Part shown: piece after piece, positions 1-8,172 of the stretch
Layout: each line of letters starts with the position of its first letter
Numbering within the stretch: the first letter of the stretch is position 1
Source of the DNA: Planctomycetia bacterium
Lineage (GTDB): Bacteria > Planctomycetota > Planctomycetia > Gemmatales > Gemmataceae
Assembly (NCBI GenBank): GCA_005772955.1
Contig: SXID01000225.1
Coordinates: 1-36,584, forward strand
Reading direction: 5' to 3'
Length of the DNA stretch: 36,584 nucleotides
Position numbers and translations under genes: made by a program
Notes under the pieces: generated by a model
Database searches by the model: none
What the model was told of the DNA's origin: nothing
What the model saw: the letters and a program-made list of their open reading frames with translations, nothing else

Positions 1-224
1 AGCGCAACATCAGCATTCGCGAGGCAGCCCTGGAGCGCATTGGCGCGGGTACGCTGCTGAACAAGCAGAGCGGCGCCAAGGTAACCGCGCCGAGGCCGGG
101 TCTTTCAACAATAATGAGAAACACGCAACGGTCCCCTTCATCCTCTTGTGTTGGATTGCGTGGCTGGCGTGACGGTGGTAAGGTATCCACATCCCCGGCC
201 CAATCCTCCCTGTCGCTGGCGGGT
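1..224. other. Leading spacer or unseen N-terminal extension
   Basis: No independent gene is recognised here. The kinase reading frame stays open from position 3 up to its chosen start at 225, so an upstream extension or the tail of an in-frame upstream gene cannot be excluded. The stretch lacks a recognisable domain. The ATG at 225 is preferred because the protein from that point has the N-terminus I know from Gemmata kinases. A short antisense open frame at 10-192 has nothing to support it. Confidence 0.4.
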
Positions 225-1712
225 ATGTCAGTTAACCTCGACGCCTCTGGAATCGGCCAACTTGCCCTTCGCCTCGGCCTTGTCGCCGCGGATGTGGTGA
301 GTGACTGTCTCGACGAACTGGGCGACAAGACAGCTCCGGCCACCGACATGGTGCGGCTCATGGAGCGCAAGCGTCACCTCACGCCCTGGCAGGGGCACAA
401 GCTCCTCAAGGGCGACCTCGACAGCTACTTCCTCGGCGGCTTCCGGCTGCTGTACAAGATCGCGTCGGGCAGTTTCGGCCGCGTCTATCGCGGAGACGAG
501 CCGCGCAGCGGGCAGGTCGTCGCGGTCAAGGTGCTCCGCGACAGGTGGACGATGGACAAGCAGAAGGTCGATCTGTTCCTGCGCGAAGGGAAACTCGGCC
601 TGACCATCCGGCACCCGAACATCGTGTCCGTCCTCGCGGTGAACAAGGACGCAAAGACCGGCCAGTACTTCATCGTGATGGAGTTCGTCGAGGGCGGGAA
701 CCTGCGCGACCTGCTCCAGGCGCGCAAGAAACTCAATGCCGATGAATCGCTTCGCATCATGGAAGAGTGCGCGCAGGGGTTGGCGTACTCCCACGCCCGC
801 GGTCTGACCCATCGCGACATCAAGCCCACGAACATCCTGATCGCGGTTTCGACCGGGCAGGCGAAACTCGTGGACTTCGGCCTCGCGGAGATCAGCAAGA
901 ACTCGTCCGTTCACCTTCAGAGGCAGGACGACAGGGACGAAGATGTGGCCGTGGACCGCACCGTCGATTACGCGGGTCTGGAGAAGGCCACCAACCAGAA
1001 GGCCGGCGACGTGCGCTCGGATATCTACTTCTTCGGCTGCGTCCTTTACGAGTGCCTGACCGGGCACCCGCTCATGCCGGCGACGAAGGACCGGCAGACG
1101 CGGATGCAAGCGCGCCGGTATCAGGATGTGGAAGACACGCTCGGTAAGAACGGCCCGACCCTGGGTGTCGCACCACCAGTGATGCGTCTGCTCGGGCGGA
1201 TGGTCGCTTTCGAGCCGACCGAGCGGTTCCAGACCCCGACGCAACTGCTCGAGGCGATCCAGGCGTGCCGCGTGGAACTGGCTGGCGGGGCCAGCCCGTC
1301 GCGGGCGCCCATCGGACCGAAGACGCTGTTCGTGGTCGAGCAGAACCAGAAACTCCAGGATGCATTCCGTGACAAGTTCAAGTCGCAGGGGTATCGCGTT
1401 CTACTCACCATCGACCCCGGTCAGGCCGTGAAGCGGTATCAGCAGCAGGCGTACCACGCGGTCATCATCGACGCGCGGACGGTGGGCCGCGAGGGAGTAG
1501 CCGCGTTCAACGACGTACTCCGCGCCGCCGACAACACGGGCATGGAGGTCGCCGCGGTCCTGATCCTGTCCGAGGAGCAGGCGGGCTGGAAGGCAGAGGC
1601 TCGCGAGCACGAACACGGGGCCGTCCTGATCGACCCTGGTGTGACCATGAAGCAGTTGTTCCGCACTCTCAACGAACTCGCGCCGCCTGATGACACGCCG
1701 GAAGAGGAGTGA
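225..1712 (+). CDS. Ser/Thr protein kinase with C-terminal degenerate receiver domain
   Basis: 495 aa from the ATG at 225. Residues 1-75 form a planctomycete N-terminal region (LTPWQGHKLLKGD followed by YFLGGF) that precedes the kinase domain. The Hanks-type kinase domain runs about 76-350: glycine loop GSFGRV (82-87), VAVK lysine K102, catalytic HRDIKPTN (D198), DFG (D217-G219). The usual APE motif is replaced by DYAGLEKA near 248, as in this Gemmata kinase family. Residues 366-485 look like a response-regulator receiver: strand TLFVVEQ, candidate phospho-acceptor D416 in VIIDAR, then LILS. The acidic pair of strand 1 is reduced to one Glu and the conserved Lys before Pro is an Asp (LIDPG), so phosphotransfer is doubtful. 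No membrane segment is seen, so it is probably cytosolic. Family call is firm; substrate unknown. Confidence 0.9.
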   Translation: MSVNLDASGIGQLALRLGLVAADVVSDCLDELGDKTAPATDMVRLMERKRHLTPWQGHKLLKGDLDSYFLGGFRLLYKIASGSFGRVYRGDEPRSGQVVAVKVLRDRWTMDKQKVDLFLREGKLGLTIRHPNIVSVLAVNKDAKTGQYFIVMEFVEGGNLRDLLQARKKLNADESLRIMEECAQGLAYSHARGLTHRDIKPTNILIAVSTGQAKLVDFGLAEISKNSSVHLQRQDDRDEDVAVDRTVDYAGLEKATNQKAGDVRSDIYFFGCVLYECLTGHPLMPATKDRQTRMQARRYQDVEDTLGKNGPTLGVAPPVMRLLGRMVAFEPTERFQTPTQLLEAIQACRVELAGGASPSRAPIGPKTLFVVEQNQKLQDAFRDKFKSQGYRVLLTIDPGQAVKRYQQQAYHAVIIDARTVGREGVAAFNDVLRAADNTGMEVAAVLILSEEQAGWKAEAREHEHGAVLIDPGVTMKQLFRTLNELAPPDDTPEEE

Positions 1713-1888
1713 GGGACAGAGGCCAGAAGACTCCGCCCCTTCGGGTCGAACGCTAAACGGCGCTCGTTCTTCTCTTCTGCTGTCTGTCCTTTGTCCCCTT
1801 GCTCCCCTCTCTTTCCCCTGTCGCGCACCTTCGTACACTGACCGAGCGAAGGAATCTCTCATCACCACGACGAGGCGGGCCTGCCCGC

Positions 1889-3190
1889 ATGTCGATCGTT
1901 CTGTCCCTTACCGGCCAACTCAACCTGGCGGAGCGCCTGTCGCGCACCGAAGCCCGCGACTGGCTGGCCCGCGCTGCCGTCTGGTTCGAGGGCGTCGGTG
2001 ACGCCGTACTCGACGCGCACGTCGTGCGCGACGGCGACGAGAAGCCAGTGCTGCTGGTCACGTTGCACCCTGCGTCCCCGGCCGCGGAGTTCCGGCTCGG
2101 CGCCAGCGGCAAACTCCGCGTCAATGCGACCACCAACCCCGCCGGCCCCGGTTACCACATTCATCTGTGCGAACTGTTTCGGCAGATGGTCGACGAGTTC
2201 GAGTTCGCGTGGATCGCGGACGACTGCGACGACCCCACCGGTTACTTCCGCACGAAGGATCGCGGCGCGTGCGAACGTGCCTTCCTCCGCTGGCTTACGG
2301 ATGCGTGCGCCACCAACCCCGCAAGTATCGGCCTCCCCGCGAACCACGGATTCACGTATCCGGCAGAGGTGTTCACGCCGCTCGGCCCACGGTCGCTCGC
2401 GTGGCGCGCCGAAGTCGCCACAGACCCGACGAAGGGGCGAGATTTCTTCGCGTGGTGGAACCCGGACCTGGACCCCGCTTTCTACCGCGGGCGGGCGCTG
2501 GTTCGTTTGTGGTGCGATTTCTTCTGGCGCCCGCCGCTGTCAGAGGCCGAGGGCGAACTCGCCGACCAGATCGCGAACGATCTTGCGAGCGCGTTCAAAC
2601 TTGACCCAGGCGCCGAGTTGCCGTGGGCCGAGTGGCTGGAGTTGCTCACCGCCATCGCGGGCGACGAGGACGGCTACTGCGTCACGCCGAACGACGAAGG
2701 TTTGAGTATCGAGTTGTGGAAGCACATGGGACCGGTCGCTGTGCCGGTGCCGGAAGGGAAGGGGCGAATCGGGTATCGCCGGTGCTCGGTGCGCGTGCCG
2801 CTCGATGGCGGTTGGTCGATCGACGTGCCCGGCGAACTGGCCCGCGAGCGGAACGACGACCGCACCTGGACCGCGTGGGATCAGACACGCACGGTCTGGT
2901 TTCACCCGTTACGGTTCACCAAGCCGGGTGGTGAGCCGCCGACCGCGATGGAGACAGCCGAGGTGGGACGCCGGAGCCTGCCCGACGGTGACCCACTCCC
3001 AGTCTTCGACCGAGACGGGCTGCGTGGCGAAGCCGTGTTCGGTTCGGTGGAAGAAGACGGCCGCACGCTCTGGCGGTTGAGCGGTGTCACCGGCGCGCCG
3101 GGCCAACTGGCCGTGTGCAACGTGTACATCGAGAACGAAGCGGACCGCGACTGGGCGGTGAGGACGTGGCATTCTCTGAAGCATTCGTAA
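1889..3190 (+). CDS. Hypothetical protein
   Basis: 433 aa from the ATG at 1889 (starts MSIVLSLTGQL). An in-frame start at 1799 would add 30 residues of low-quality sequence and is less likely. The protein is acidic and Trp-rich, with no signal peptide or membrane segment that I can see. Segments such as FFAWWNPDLDPAFYRG and CVTPNDEGLSIELWKHMG suggest a folded cytosolic protein. I do not recognise the family. It lies 176 bp downstream of the kinase on the same strand, so co-transcription is possible but not shown. Its stop is 26 bp from the stop of the convergent export lipoprotein. The ribosome-binding site is weak. Confidence 0.75.
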   Translation: MSIVLSLTGQLNLAERLSRTEARDWLARAAVWFEGVGDAVLDAHVVRDGDEKPVLLVTLHPASPAAEFRLGASGKLRVNATTNPAGPGYHIHLCELFRQMVDEFEFAWIADDCDDPTGYFRTKDRGACERAFLRWLTDACATNPASIGLPANHGFTYPAEVFTPLGPRSLAWRAEVATDPTKGRDFFAWWNPDLDPAFYRGRALVRLWCDFFWRPPLSEAEGELADQIANDLASAFKLDPGAELPWAEWLELLTAIAGDEDGYCVTPNDEGLSIELWKHMGPVAVPVPEGKGRIGYRRCSVRVPLDGGWSIDVPGELARERNDDRTWTAWDQTRTVWFHPLRFTKPGGEPPTAMETAEVGRRSLPDGDPLPVFDRDGLRGEAVFGSVEEDGRTLWRLSGVTGAPGQLAVCNVYIENEADRDWAVRTWHSLKHS

Positions 3191-3216
3191 GAGCCGTTTG
3201 TGGCTTCGCGCGGGCA

Positions 3217-3987
3217 TCATTCTCGCGGCTTCGAGAACGGCCACCAATCGTCGGGCAACAAGCCTGTCACGCGGCGGTACGCAGTGCCCAGCCAGTCCGG
3301 GAGCACGCGTGACAGGCTCGACTGTTTCGTCTCCCCCACATACACCTGATCGTCTTCCTGAAGGTACACGTTCGTGTGTGGGTCGCCGTCCACCAGTACC
3401 GCGGCCACGTTCACCCGAAACACCTGCGGCTTCGTCGCGGCGGCCACGTTGGGCCGCACCACATACACCTGATTCAGCTTTGAGCCGGGGGGTAACCCGC
3501 CGATGCGTTTCAAGAAGTCGAGGACCGGCTCCGGACCCTGGTAAGGCACGATCCGGGCGCGCCCGCGAATGGGTCCATAAACGACCACACGCGCACTGCG
3601 CGCGGCCGCGAGTGACACGGTCACGCGCTCGGGCGTGCAGCCCGTGCGCGCCGCGAGGTCGTCGCGAATCTCCGTGAGCGTACGCCCGTCGGCGCGTACG
3701 TCGTGGGGGGGGGCGAGCGGCAAGCGGCCGTCCACATCGACGACCGCGAACGCGTCCCAGTCGGGGTGATCGAGGAACGTCACTTCGAGTACGTCGGGAC
3801 AGCCGACCTGATAGGAGGCGGAAGGTGAGGGCCGTTCGGCCGCGAGTTTCGGGTCGGGTGGTGGGGGACACGTGCGGCGCAGGAACTGCGCGTCACCACA
3901 CCCCGCGGCGCCGAGCAGCGCGAGAACGAGTGCGCCGCTCGTTCGTAAGCGGCGACGCAAACCGGGGGTCGCGGTGCGAAATTCCAC
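3217..3987 (-). CDS. Polysaccharide export (Wza-type) lipoprotein
   Basis: 256 aa from a GTG at 3987. From there the protein reads as a basic n-region, a hydrophobic stretch (GALVLALLGAAGC) and a lipobox-like Cys at residue 30, so it is probably a lipoprotein. A longer ATG start at 4074 would bury this signal and overlap the upstream gene, so GTG is preferred. The body has the polysaccharide biosynthesis/export layout: YQVGCPDVLEVTFLDHP, then DVDGRLPLAP, TLTEIRDDLAA, and an SLBB-like part (VVVYGPIRGRARI, then PVLDFLKRIGGLPPGSKLNQVYVVR). It ends with a DDQVYVGETK segment. Family knowledge predicts an outer-envelope exopolysaccharide export role. It lies downstream of a HAD phosphatase and near a GT-C transferase, which fits an envelope-glycan theme, but no polymerase or tyrosine kinase is present here. 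Confidence 0.75.
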   Translation of the reverse strand: MEFRTATPGLRRRLRTSGALVLALLGAAGCGDAQFLRRTCPPPPDPKLAAERPSPSASYQVGCPDVLEVTFLDHPDWDAFAVVDVDGRLPLAPPHDVRADGRTLTEIRDDLAARTGCTPERVTVSLAAARSARVVVYGPIRGRARIVPYQGPEPVLDFLKRIGGLPPGSKLNQVYVVRPNVAAATKPQVFRVNVAAVLVDGDPHTNVYLQEDDQVYVGETKQSSLSRVLPDWLGTAYRRVTGLLPDDWWPFSKPRE

Positions 3988-4052
3988 ACATCCGTTATCG
4001 TCGGCAAGGTCTGCCCGGCTTGACGGGAAATCGAAGCACGCGATCGCGCTGT

Positions 4053-4880
4053 TTACCCATAGCTCCACAGCCACGCGAGCAGTTCGGGCGTGTGGTCGTA
4101 ATCGGCGATGATAAGATCCGCGCCAGCAGCGATGAGTGTTTCGCGCTTGCTCGCGTTCACGCCATGAACGCCCGCTTCGCTGCTCGCCACGCCCACCGCG
4201 ACGCCACCGGCACGCTTCACCTCTTGTGTTTCCACGACGCCGTCGCCGAAGCCGATTAGCTCGTCCCCGCGAATCGCGAGTTCGCGGATGGCGAACTCGA
4301 TTACGTCCCGCTTGCGGAAACTCGCATCGTTATCTTTCGGGGCGTACACGCGCCCGCCCACATACGGCGTCAGCTCCAGTAACTTGACCTCGCGCGAGAC
4401 GTGCGCGAGGTCGGTGCCGCTCGCGACGAACAGCGGAACGCCGCGATCCTGAAGGTTCCGCAGAATGCCGTGCGCGTTTGGCACGACCCACTCGTGCGGT
4501 TTCGCGCGTTGGGATTCGAGCGACTCCCACCGTTCGCGCACCACGCTCATCAGTCGGTCGAGGTACTGCTGAAGGTACGCGACCGGTTCCGCCGGTATGC
4601 CGCCGCGTGCGGTCACTTCTTGCGCGAACCGTTGCATCTGCCGCATCGTCGGGTGCCCGTTGAGCCTCATCACGAAGTCTTCGAGCATCGTGGCGCATTC
4701 CGCCTCCGGTTCCGCGATGAGACGCAGTTCGCGCAGGCGGTCGAGCATCAGAGTGACCATGATGCGGGGCCACCCCTCACGGATGAGCGAGAGCGTGCCG
4801 TCGAAATCGAACACTGCGACGCGAAACGGTCCGCGTCGCACCGTGGGGTTGATTAGCTCGACGGAAGGAGGGAGTTGCAT
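4053..4880 (-). CDS. HAD-superfamily hydrolase (phosphatase)
   Basis: 275 aa from the ATG at 4880. HAD motif I is VFDFDGTLS with nucleophile D25 and acid D27. Motif II is FVASGTD (S154). Residues near FRKRDVI (189-194) offer motif III basic residues, and motif IV is GFGDGVVE (around 211-216). About 110 residues between motifs I and II form a helical C1-type cap. The C-terminus has the usual GGVAVGVASSEAG loop. The family transfers phosphoryl groups from small metabolites via an aspartyl intermediate; the substrate cannot be read from the sequence. A much longer in-frame open region up to 5231 antisense to the glycosyltransferase is not expected to be coding. The gene is divergent from the GT-C gene (111 bp apart). 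Confidence 0.85.
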   Translation of the reverse strand: MQLPPSVELINPTVRRGPFRVAVFDFDGTLSLIREGWPRIMVTLMLDRLRELRLIAEPEAECATMLEDFVMRLNGHPTMRQMQRFAQEVTARGGIPAEPVAYLQQYLDRLMSVVRERWESLESQRAKPHEWVVPNAHGILRNLQDRGVPLFVASGTDLAHVSREVKLLELTPYVGGRVYAPKDNDASFRKRDVIEFAIRELAIRGDELIGFGDGVVETQEVKRAGGVAVGVASSEAGVHGVNASKRETLIAAGADLIIADYDHTPELLAWLWSYG

Positions 4881-4977
4881 TCGTACCCAATGTTTTGGCG
4901 TAGCCGACTCGAAGAGGAGCGCGAGCCCGTTGGGGTTGCTCAGTAGCCGCGGTTGCGGTATTCCCCGCATTCTACCC

Positions 4978-4984
4978 AAAGGAG
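4978..4984 (+). promoter_or_regulatory. Shine-Dalgarno site deciding the GT-C start
   Basis: AAAGGAG sits 7 bases before the ATG at 4992. It supports that codon over the in-frame ATG at 4953, which lacks such a site and would place a polar 13-residue extension before the first membrane helix. Confidence 0.7.
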
Positions 4985-4991
4985 TGCGATC

Positions 4992-6668
4992 ATGCGGGGG
5001 CGGTGGGTCGATGCGCTGTGGCTGCTCGTGGTGGGCGTCGCGTCGTCGGCGTGGTGTCTGACGGCAGCAGTGCAGTTCGGGGCCACGTTCGACGAACCGC
5101 TCTACGTGAAAGCTGGCCTCACGAGTTGGCGCACCGGCAGCAACAAGCTCATGATGCGCGCCGGCACCATGCCGCTCCCAGTCGATGTGCAGACGCTCCC
5201 GGTTTACCTCTGGGAACAACACCGCGGGCACGAGTTCGACCCGCTACTTGAGCTTCACACCGTTCTGCCTGTCTGCCGTGCGACGAACCTCGTCTTCTGG
5301 TGGCTTGCGCTTGTTTACTCGATGCGTTTGGGGCGCACGTTCGGTGGTGCGTGGGGGGGGCGGCTCGCGGTCGCGTTGGTCGCGTGCGACCCCAACTTCC
5401 TCGGACACGCGGCGCTTGCAACGACCGATACCGCGCTGCTCGCGTGCATGTTGGTACTCGTCTACCACACCTACCACTGCTACACGCCGGGTGCAGGCTG
5501 GAAGCGTCGCGTGCTGGTGCCCGGTTTGCTCTACGGATTGGCCCTCACCGCGAAGGCGTCGGCGATGGTGTTCGGCGCTCAGGCGCTGCTCGTGCTGGGG
5601 TTGTGGAACCTCGCGAAGGCTGGCGTGCTCACCCCGCCGCCCGAAACCTCGCTCTGGAAGAAAGCGGTCCACGTGTGGCACGCGACGTTCCAGTTCCGCA
5701 AGGACTTGGTCGTGATCGTCTACATCGGGTTCGTGTTCACGTTCGGCTACTGCGGGTGCGATTGGGGCACCGAGCCGACGTTCATCAAGTGGGCCGACAA
5801 ACTCCCCGAAGGCGACCTGAAGGAAATGATGGTGCCGGTCAGCCGCGAACTGAAGATCTTCACGAACGCTGGCGAGGCGCTGCTCCAACAGATCAAACAC
5901 AACATCCGCGGACACGGCACTTATTTGTTGGGAGCGTGGCACCCACGCGCCACGCCGACGTACTTTCCGCTCGCGCTCAGCATGAAGGTGCCGCTGCCCG
6001 CGATTGTGCTGTTACTTGCGGCGCTGGTTGCACACCCGCGGCGGTTGCTCATTCCTACCGCGGGCGTCGCGCTGATCCTGCTCGCGTTCACGCCCAATTG
6101 CCGTGTGCAGATCGGCATCAGGTTCGTGTTCGTGTTGATGGCGCTCGCGTACATCACCGTCGGCGCGGCGATCGCGCGTGGGTGGTCCGAACCGGGTGCG
6201 CGAGTCGTTCCGCGGTGGTTGGTCGGCGCGCTGCTGGCCGCGCTCGTGGGGACCGCCGCGTGGGTGTGGCCGCACGGCCTCAGCTACTTCAATCAGGCGT
6301 GGGGCGGGACGCCCGCCGGAAGCACATTGCTCCACGACTCGAACTACGACTGGGGGCAGGGACTGCCGGAACTGCGCGCGTGGAACACCGAGCACAACAA
6401 CAACGAACCGCTCGCGATCTGGTACTACGGCACCGACCCAGACGTGATGCACCCGCCGCTCGTGTGGACGCAGTTGAGCAAGTTGCCGCTGGAGTCCGAC
6501 GCCGACGTGCCACACCACTGCCCGACGAAGTACCTCGCGGTATCGGCCGCCATTCTCAGCAACAATCCCGCGCCGACGCCGCCGCACAAGGCGCGACTCG
6601 AATGGGTCCGGGCACGCACGCCGGTCGCGCGCACCACACACTTCTTCATCTACCAGGTGAGGGAGTGA
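4992..6668 (+). CDS. GT-C family membrane glycosyltransferase (PMT_2/ArnT-like)
   Basis: 558 aa, multi-pass membrane protein. The first helix (WLLVVGVASSAWCL) is followed by FGATFDEPLYVKAG, the acidic first-loop motif (D34/E35) that typifies polyprenyl-phosphate-dependent GT-C transferases. Further hydrophobic segments follow, for example FWWLALVYSM, LLACMLVLVYHTY, LVVIVYIGFVFTFGY, PAIVLLLAALVA and GVALILLAF. A C-terminal soluble part begins near SYFNQAWGGTPAGSTLLHDS and DWGQGLPEL, a pattern common in planctomycete members of the family. Family knowledge predicts transfer of a sugar from a lipid-phosphate donor outside the cytoplasmic membrane; the acceptor is unknown. The stop is two bases from the stop of the convergent gene. 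Confidence 0.8.
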   Translation: MRGRWVDALWLLVVGVASSAWCLTAAVQFGATFDEPLYVKAGLTSWRTGSNKLMMRAGTMPLPVDVQTLPVYLWEQHRGHEFDPLLELHTVLPVCRATNLVFWWLALVYSMRLGRTFGGAWGGRLAVALVACDPNFLGHAALATTDTALLACMLVLVYHTYHCYTPGAGWKRRVLVPGLLYGLALTAKASAMVFGAQALLVLGLWNLAKAGVLTPPPETSLWKKAVHVWHATFQFRKDLVVIVYIGFVFTFGYCGCDWGTEPTFIKWADKLPEGDLKEMMVPVSRELKIFTNAGEALLQQIKHNIRGHGTYLLGAWHPRATPTYFPLALSMKVPLPAIVLLLAALVAHPRRLLIPTAGVALILLAFTPNCRVQIGIRFVFVLMALAYITVGAAIARGWSEPGARVVPRWLVGALLAALVGTAAWVWPHGLSYFNQAWGGTPAGSTLLHDSNYDWGQGLPELRAWNTEHNNNEPLAIWYYGTDPDVMHPPLVWTQLSKLPLESDADVPHHCPTKYLAVSAAILSNNPAPTPPHKARLEWVRARTPVARTTHFFIYQVRE

Positions 6669-6670
6669 CG

Positions 6671-7849
6671 TTAGCGGGTCACGCGCACAAGTTCGACGCC
6701 GTGGTCCTCGACCTTGAACGTCACCGTCTTCGCGTCGGGTTTCAGAGCGACCCACTTCTTCGCGGCGCGGTCGAAGAACTCGACGCTCTTCACCTTCGCG
6801 TCGATGACTAGCTTCACCTCTTGCGTTTCGTACGGATTGTGGCACGCGAACACGAGTACGTCGCGCTTCAGATCGTCCGCGAACGCGCCAACTAGCACTT
6901 CGCCGGCGGTGATCTGGAACCAGTTCTCTTTCGGCACTTCCTTCAACCCACCGGGCACCGCGGCCGGGACCGCGTCGTTCTTCGCGGTCTTCGTGATGGT
7001 GGTCGAATACACCGCGCTCGGCACGCCGATCTTCATCAACTCGTCGCCAACTGCAGCGAACCGCTCGTTCACCTTCTTCAGGTCTTCACCGAGCGGGTCG
7101 AGCGCGAACGTCTTCTTGTCGGTGATGCCGCCTGCGTAGTGGTAGATGTACCCCTTCAGGCCGAATGGCACGCTGGTCGCGTAGGTGTACCCGACGCGGT
7201 TCGGGTTGCCTTTGCCCACGATGCCGCTCGTCGCGTCGTCGTACCGCAGGAACCCGATCTTCTTCGCCTGCGCGGTCGCCATTGCTTTATCGAGGTGCCC
7301 CCAGTGGCCGCCGCGTTTCCAGTGGAAGTCGTAGTAACCGAACACGTCCATCCCCTCGACGCGGTTCACGCGATTCATGTACGTGGTGCCGATGTACGCG
7401 AGATGGTTCGGATCCCATTCGTGAACGTTCTTCACGTCGCGCGTGCGCCCGGCGACGGTCGCGTCGGTGATGTTGTCGCTCCACAGGTGGTAGCCGTAAA
7501 CGGTGTCGTTGTCTTTGAGGCTCTCGCACAGCTTCTTCGCCACGTCGGGCGCCTTGTAGACGTGGTGCGCCGGCACGAGCAGGTCCACAAAGATCAGCAT
7601 CCCGTGCTTCTTGCAGATCTCCGCGCGCCACGGCTCGTACTGGCACAGGATGACGTTGAAGTGTGCCGATTTCGCGCTTTTCACGAGCGACTCGAACTGT
7701 TCCTTGTCGGTGGGCAGGTTGTCGCCTGCGTAGCCGTGGTTGTAGACGATGGCGAACTGCTTCGGCTGGCGCTTCGATTCAGGTTCAGCAGCGTGAAGTG
7801 GCGTGGCAACAACGACGAGCGCGAGGAATGCGCGAAGAAGGGCGGGCAT
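6671..7849 (-). CDS. Exported glycosidase-like protein (TIM-barrel suspected)
   Basis: 392 aa from the ATG at 7849, which has GGAGG about 8 bases upstream. The N-terminus MPALLRAFLALVVVATPLHAAE is a clear Sec signal peptide. The body has alternating strand/helix segments that suggest a TIM barrel: FAIVYNHGYAGDN, FNVILCQYEPWRAEICKKHG, MLIFVDLLVPAHH, VYGYHLWSDNI, LAYIGTTYMNRVNRVEGMD, VFGYYDFHWKRGG and IGFLRYDDAT. The last 120 residues look like a beta domain. Candidate catalytic acids cannot be assigned with confidence. The order of segments recalls glycoside-hydrolase-like proteins of planctomycetes, but the substrate is unknown. It lies 3' of a palindrome-filled spacer, so it is probably transcribed separately from the run 8173-11706. 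Confidence 0.7.
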   Translation of the reverse strand: MPALLRAFLALVVVATPLHAAEPESKRQPKQFAIVYNHGYAGDNLPTDKEQFESLVKSAKSAHFNVILCQYEPWRAEICKKHGMLIFVDLLVPAHHVYKAPDVAKKLCESLKDNDTVYGYHLWSDNITDATVAGRTRDVKNVHEWDPNHLAYIGTTYMNRVNRVEGMDVFGYYDFHWKRGGHWGHLDKAMATAQAKKIGFLRYDDATSGIVGKGNPNRVGYTYATSVPFGLKGYIYHYAGGITDKKTFALDPLGEDLKKVNERFAAVGDELMKIGVPSAVYSTTITKTAKNDAVPAAVPGGLKEVPKENWFQITAGEVLVGAFADDLKRDVLVFACHNPYETQEVKLVIDAKVKSVEFFDRAAKKWVALKPDAKTVTFKVEDHGVELVRVTR

Positions 7850-7930
7850 GAGCGGGCCTCCAAAAGCGGTGAGGTTCGCCATCGTACCGTGGAACGAATT
7901 GCCGCGATACCCAGCAGGTGTCTTTGACGA

Positions 7931-8044
7931 CGATTGCAAAGTAGTAGGCACACTCCGTGTGCCGGTCTTGGGTTTGTTGAAAATCGTGGCGATTTGCGCG
8001 CTCGCAGCGACGGCACACTCCGTGTGCCTACTACTTTGCAATCG
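7931..8044. repeat. Palindromic element A, first copy
   Basis: Arms of 34 nt at 7931-7964 and 8011-8044 enclose a 46-nt loop. The arms begin with cgattgcaaagtagtagg. Each arm contains its own small hairpin ggcacactccgtgtgcc, which reads in the same direction in both arms while the flanking part is inverted. A second copy of the family is at 16532-16634. It appears non-coding; translations of it give only short repeated peptides. Confidence 0.8.
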
Positions 8045-8049
8045 GCCTA

Positions 8050-8125
8050 GTGTCTTTGACGAGCCGGAAGCGTAAGCGACGGGCCGCGCTATCCGTCGCT
8101 TACGCTTCCGGCTCGTCAAAGACAC
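8050..8125. repeat. Palindromic element B, first copy
   Basis: Perfect 33-nt arms at 8050-8082 and 8093-8125 with a 10-nt loop. The core is gacgagccggaagcgtaagc and its complement. A shorter copy with the same core and a 10-nt loop is at 20442-20501. It would form a very stable RNA hairpin just downstream of the gene ending at 8173, so it may also act as a transcript 3' end, although no T-tract follows it on the minus strand. Confidence 0.85.
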
Positions 8126-8172
8126 CTGCTGGGTATTCAGGAATGCGCACGAGACCGATTTGCGTCTTCGGC

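Larger units (their letters stand above)
7908..8135. repeat. Composite nested palindromic element
   Basis: The outer arms 7908-7930 and 8113-8135 are perfect 23-nt inverted copies. Inside lie element A (7931-8044) and palindrome B (8050-8125). The 13-mer gtgtctttgacga occurs at 7918-7930 and again at 8050-8062, directly flanking A. The simplest reading is that A inserted into the left arm of a B-type palindrome and duplicated 13 bp. This element fills most of the 323-bp gap 7850-8172 between two genes on the minus strand. Confidence 0.8.

Noticed and set aside
228-1244. Long open frame antisense to the kinase
   Set aside because: It is fully covered by kinase codons with clear motifs; high GC leaves antisense frames open.
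3985-4074. ATG start at 4074 for the export lipoprotein
   Set aside because: It overlaps the HAD stop and hides the signal peptide; GTG at 3987 fits better.
8050-8125. Short open frames over the palindromes giving RKRERR- and ASGSS-like peptides
   Set aside because: They are translations of repeats in both directions and overlap no gene signal.
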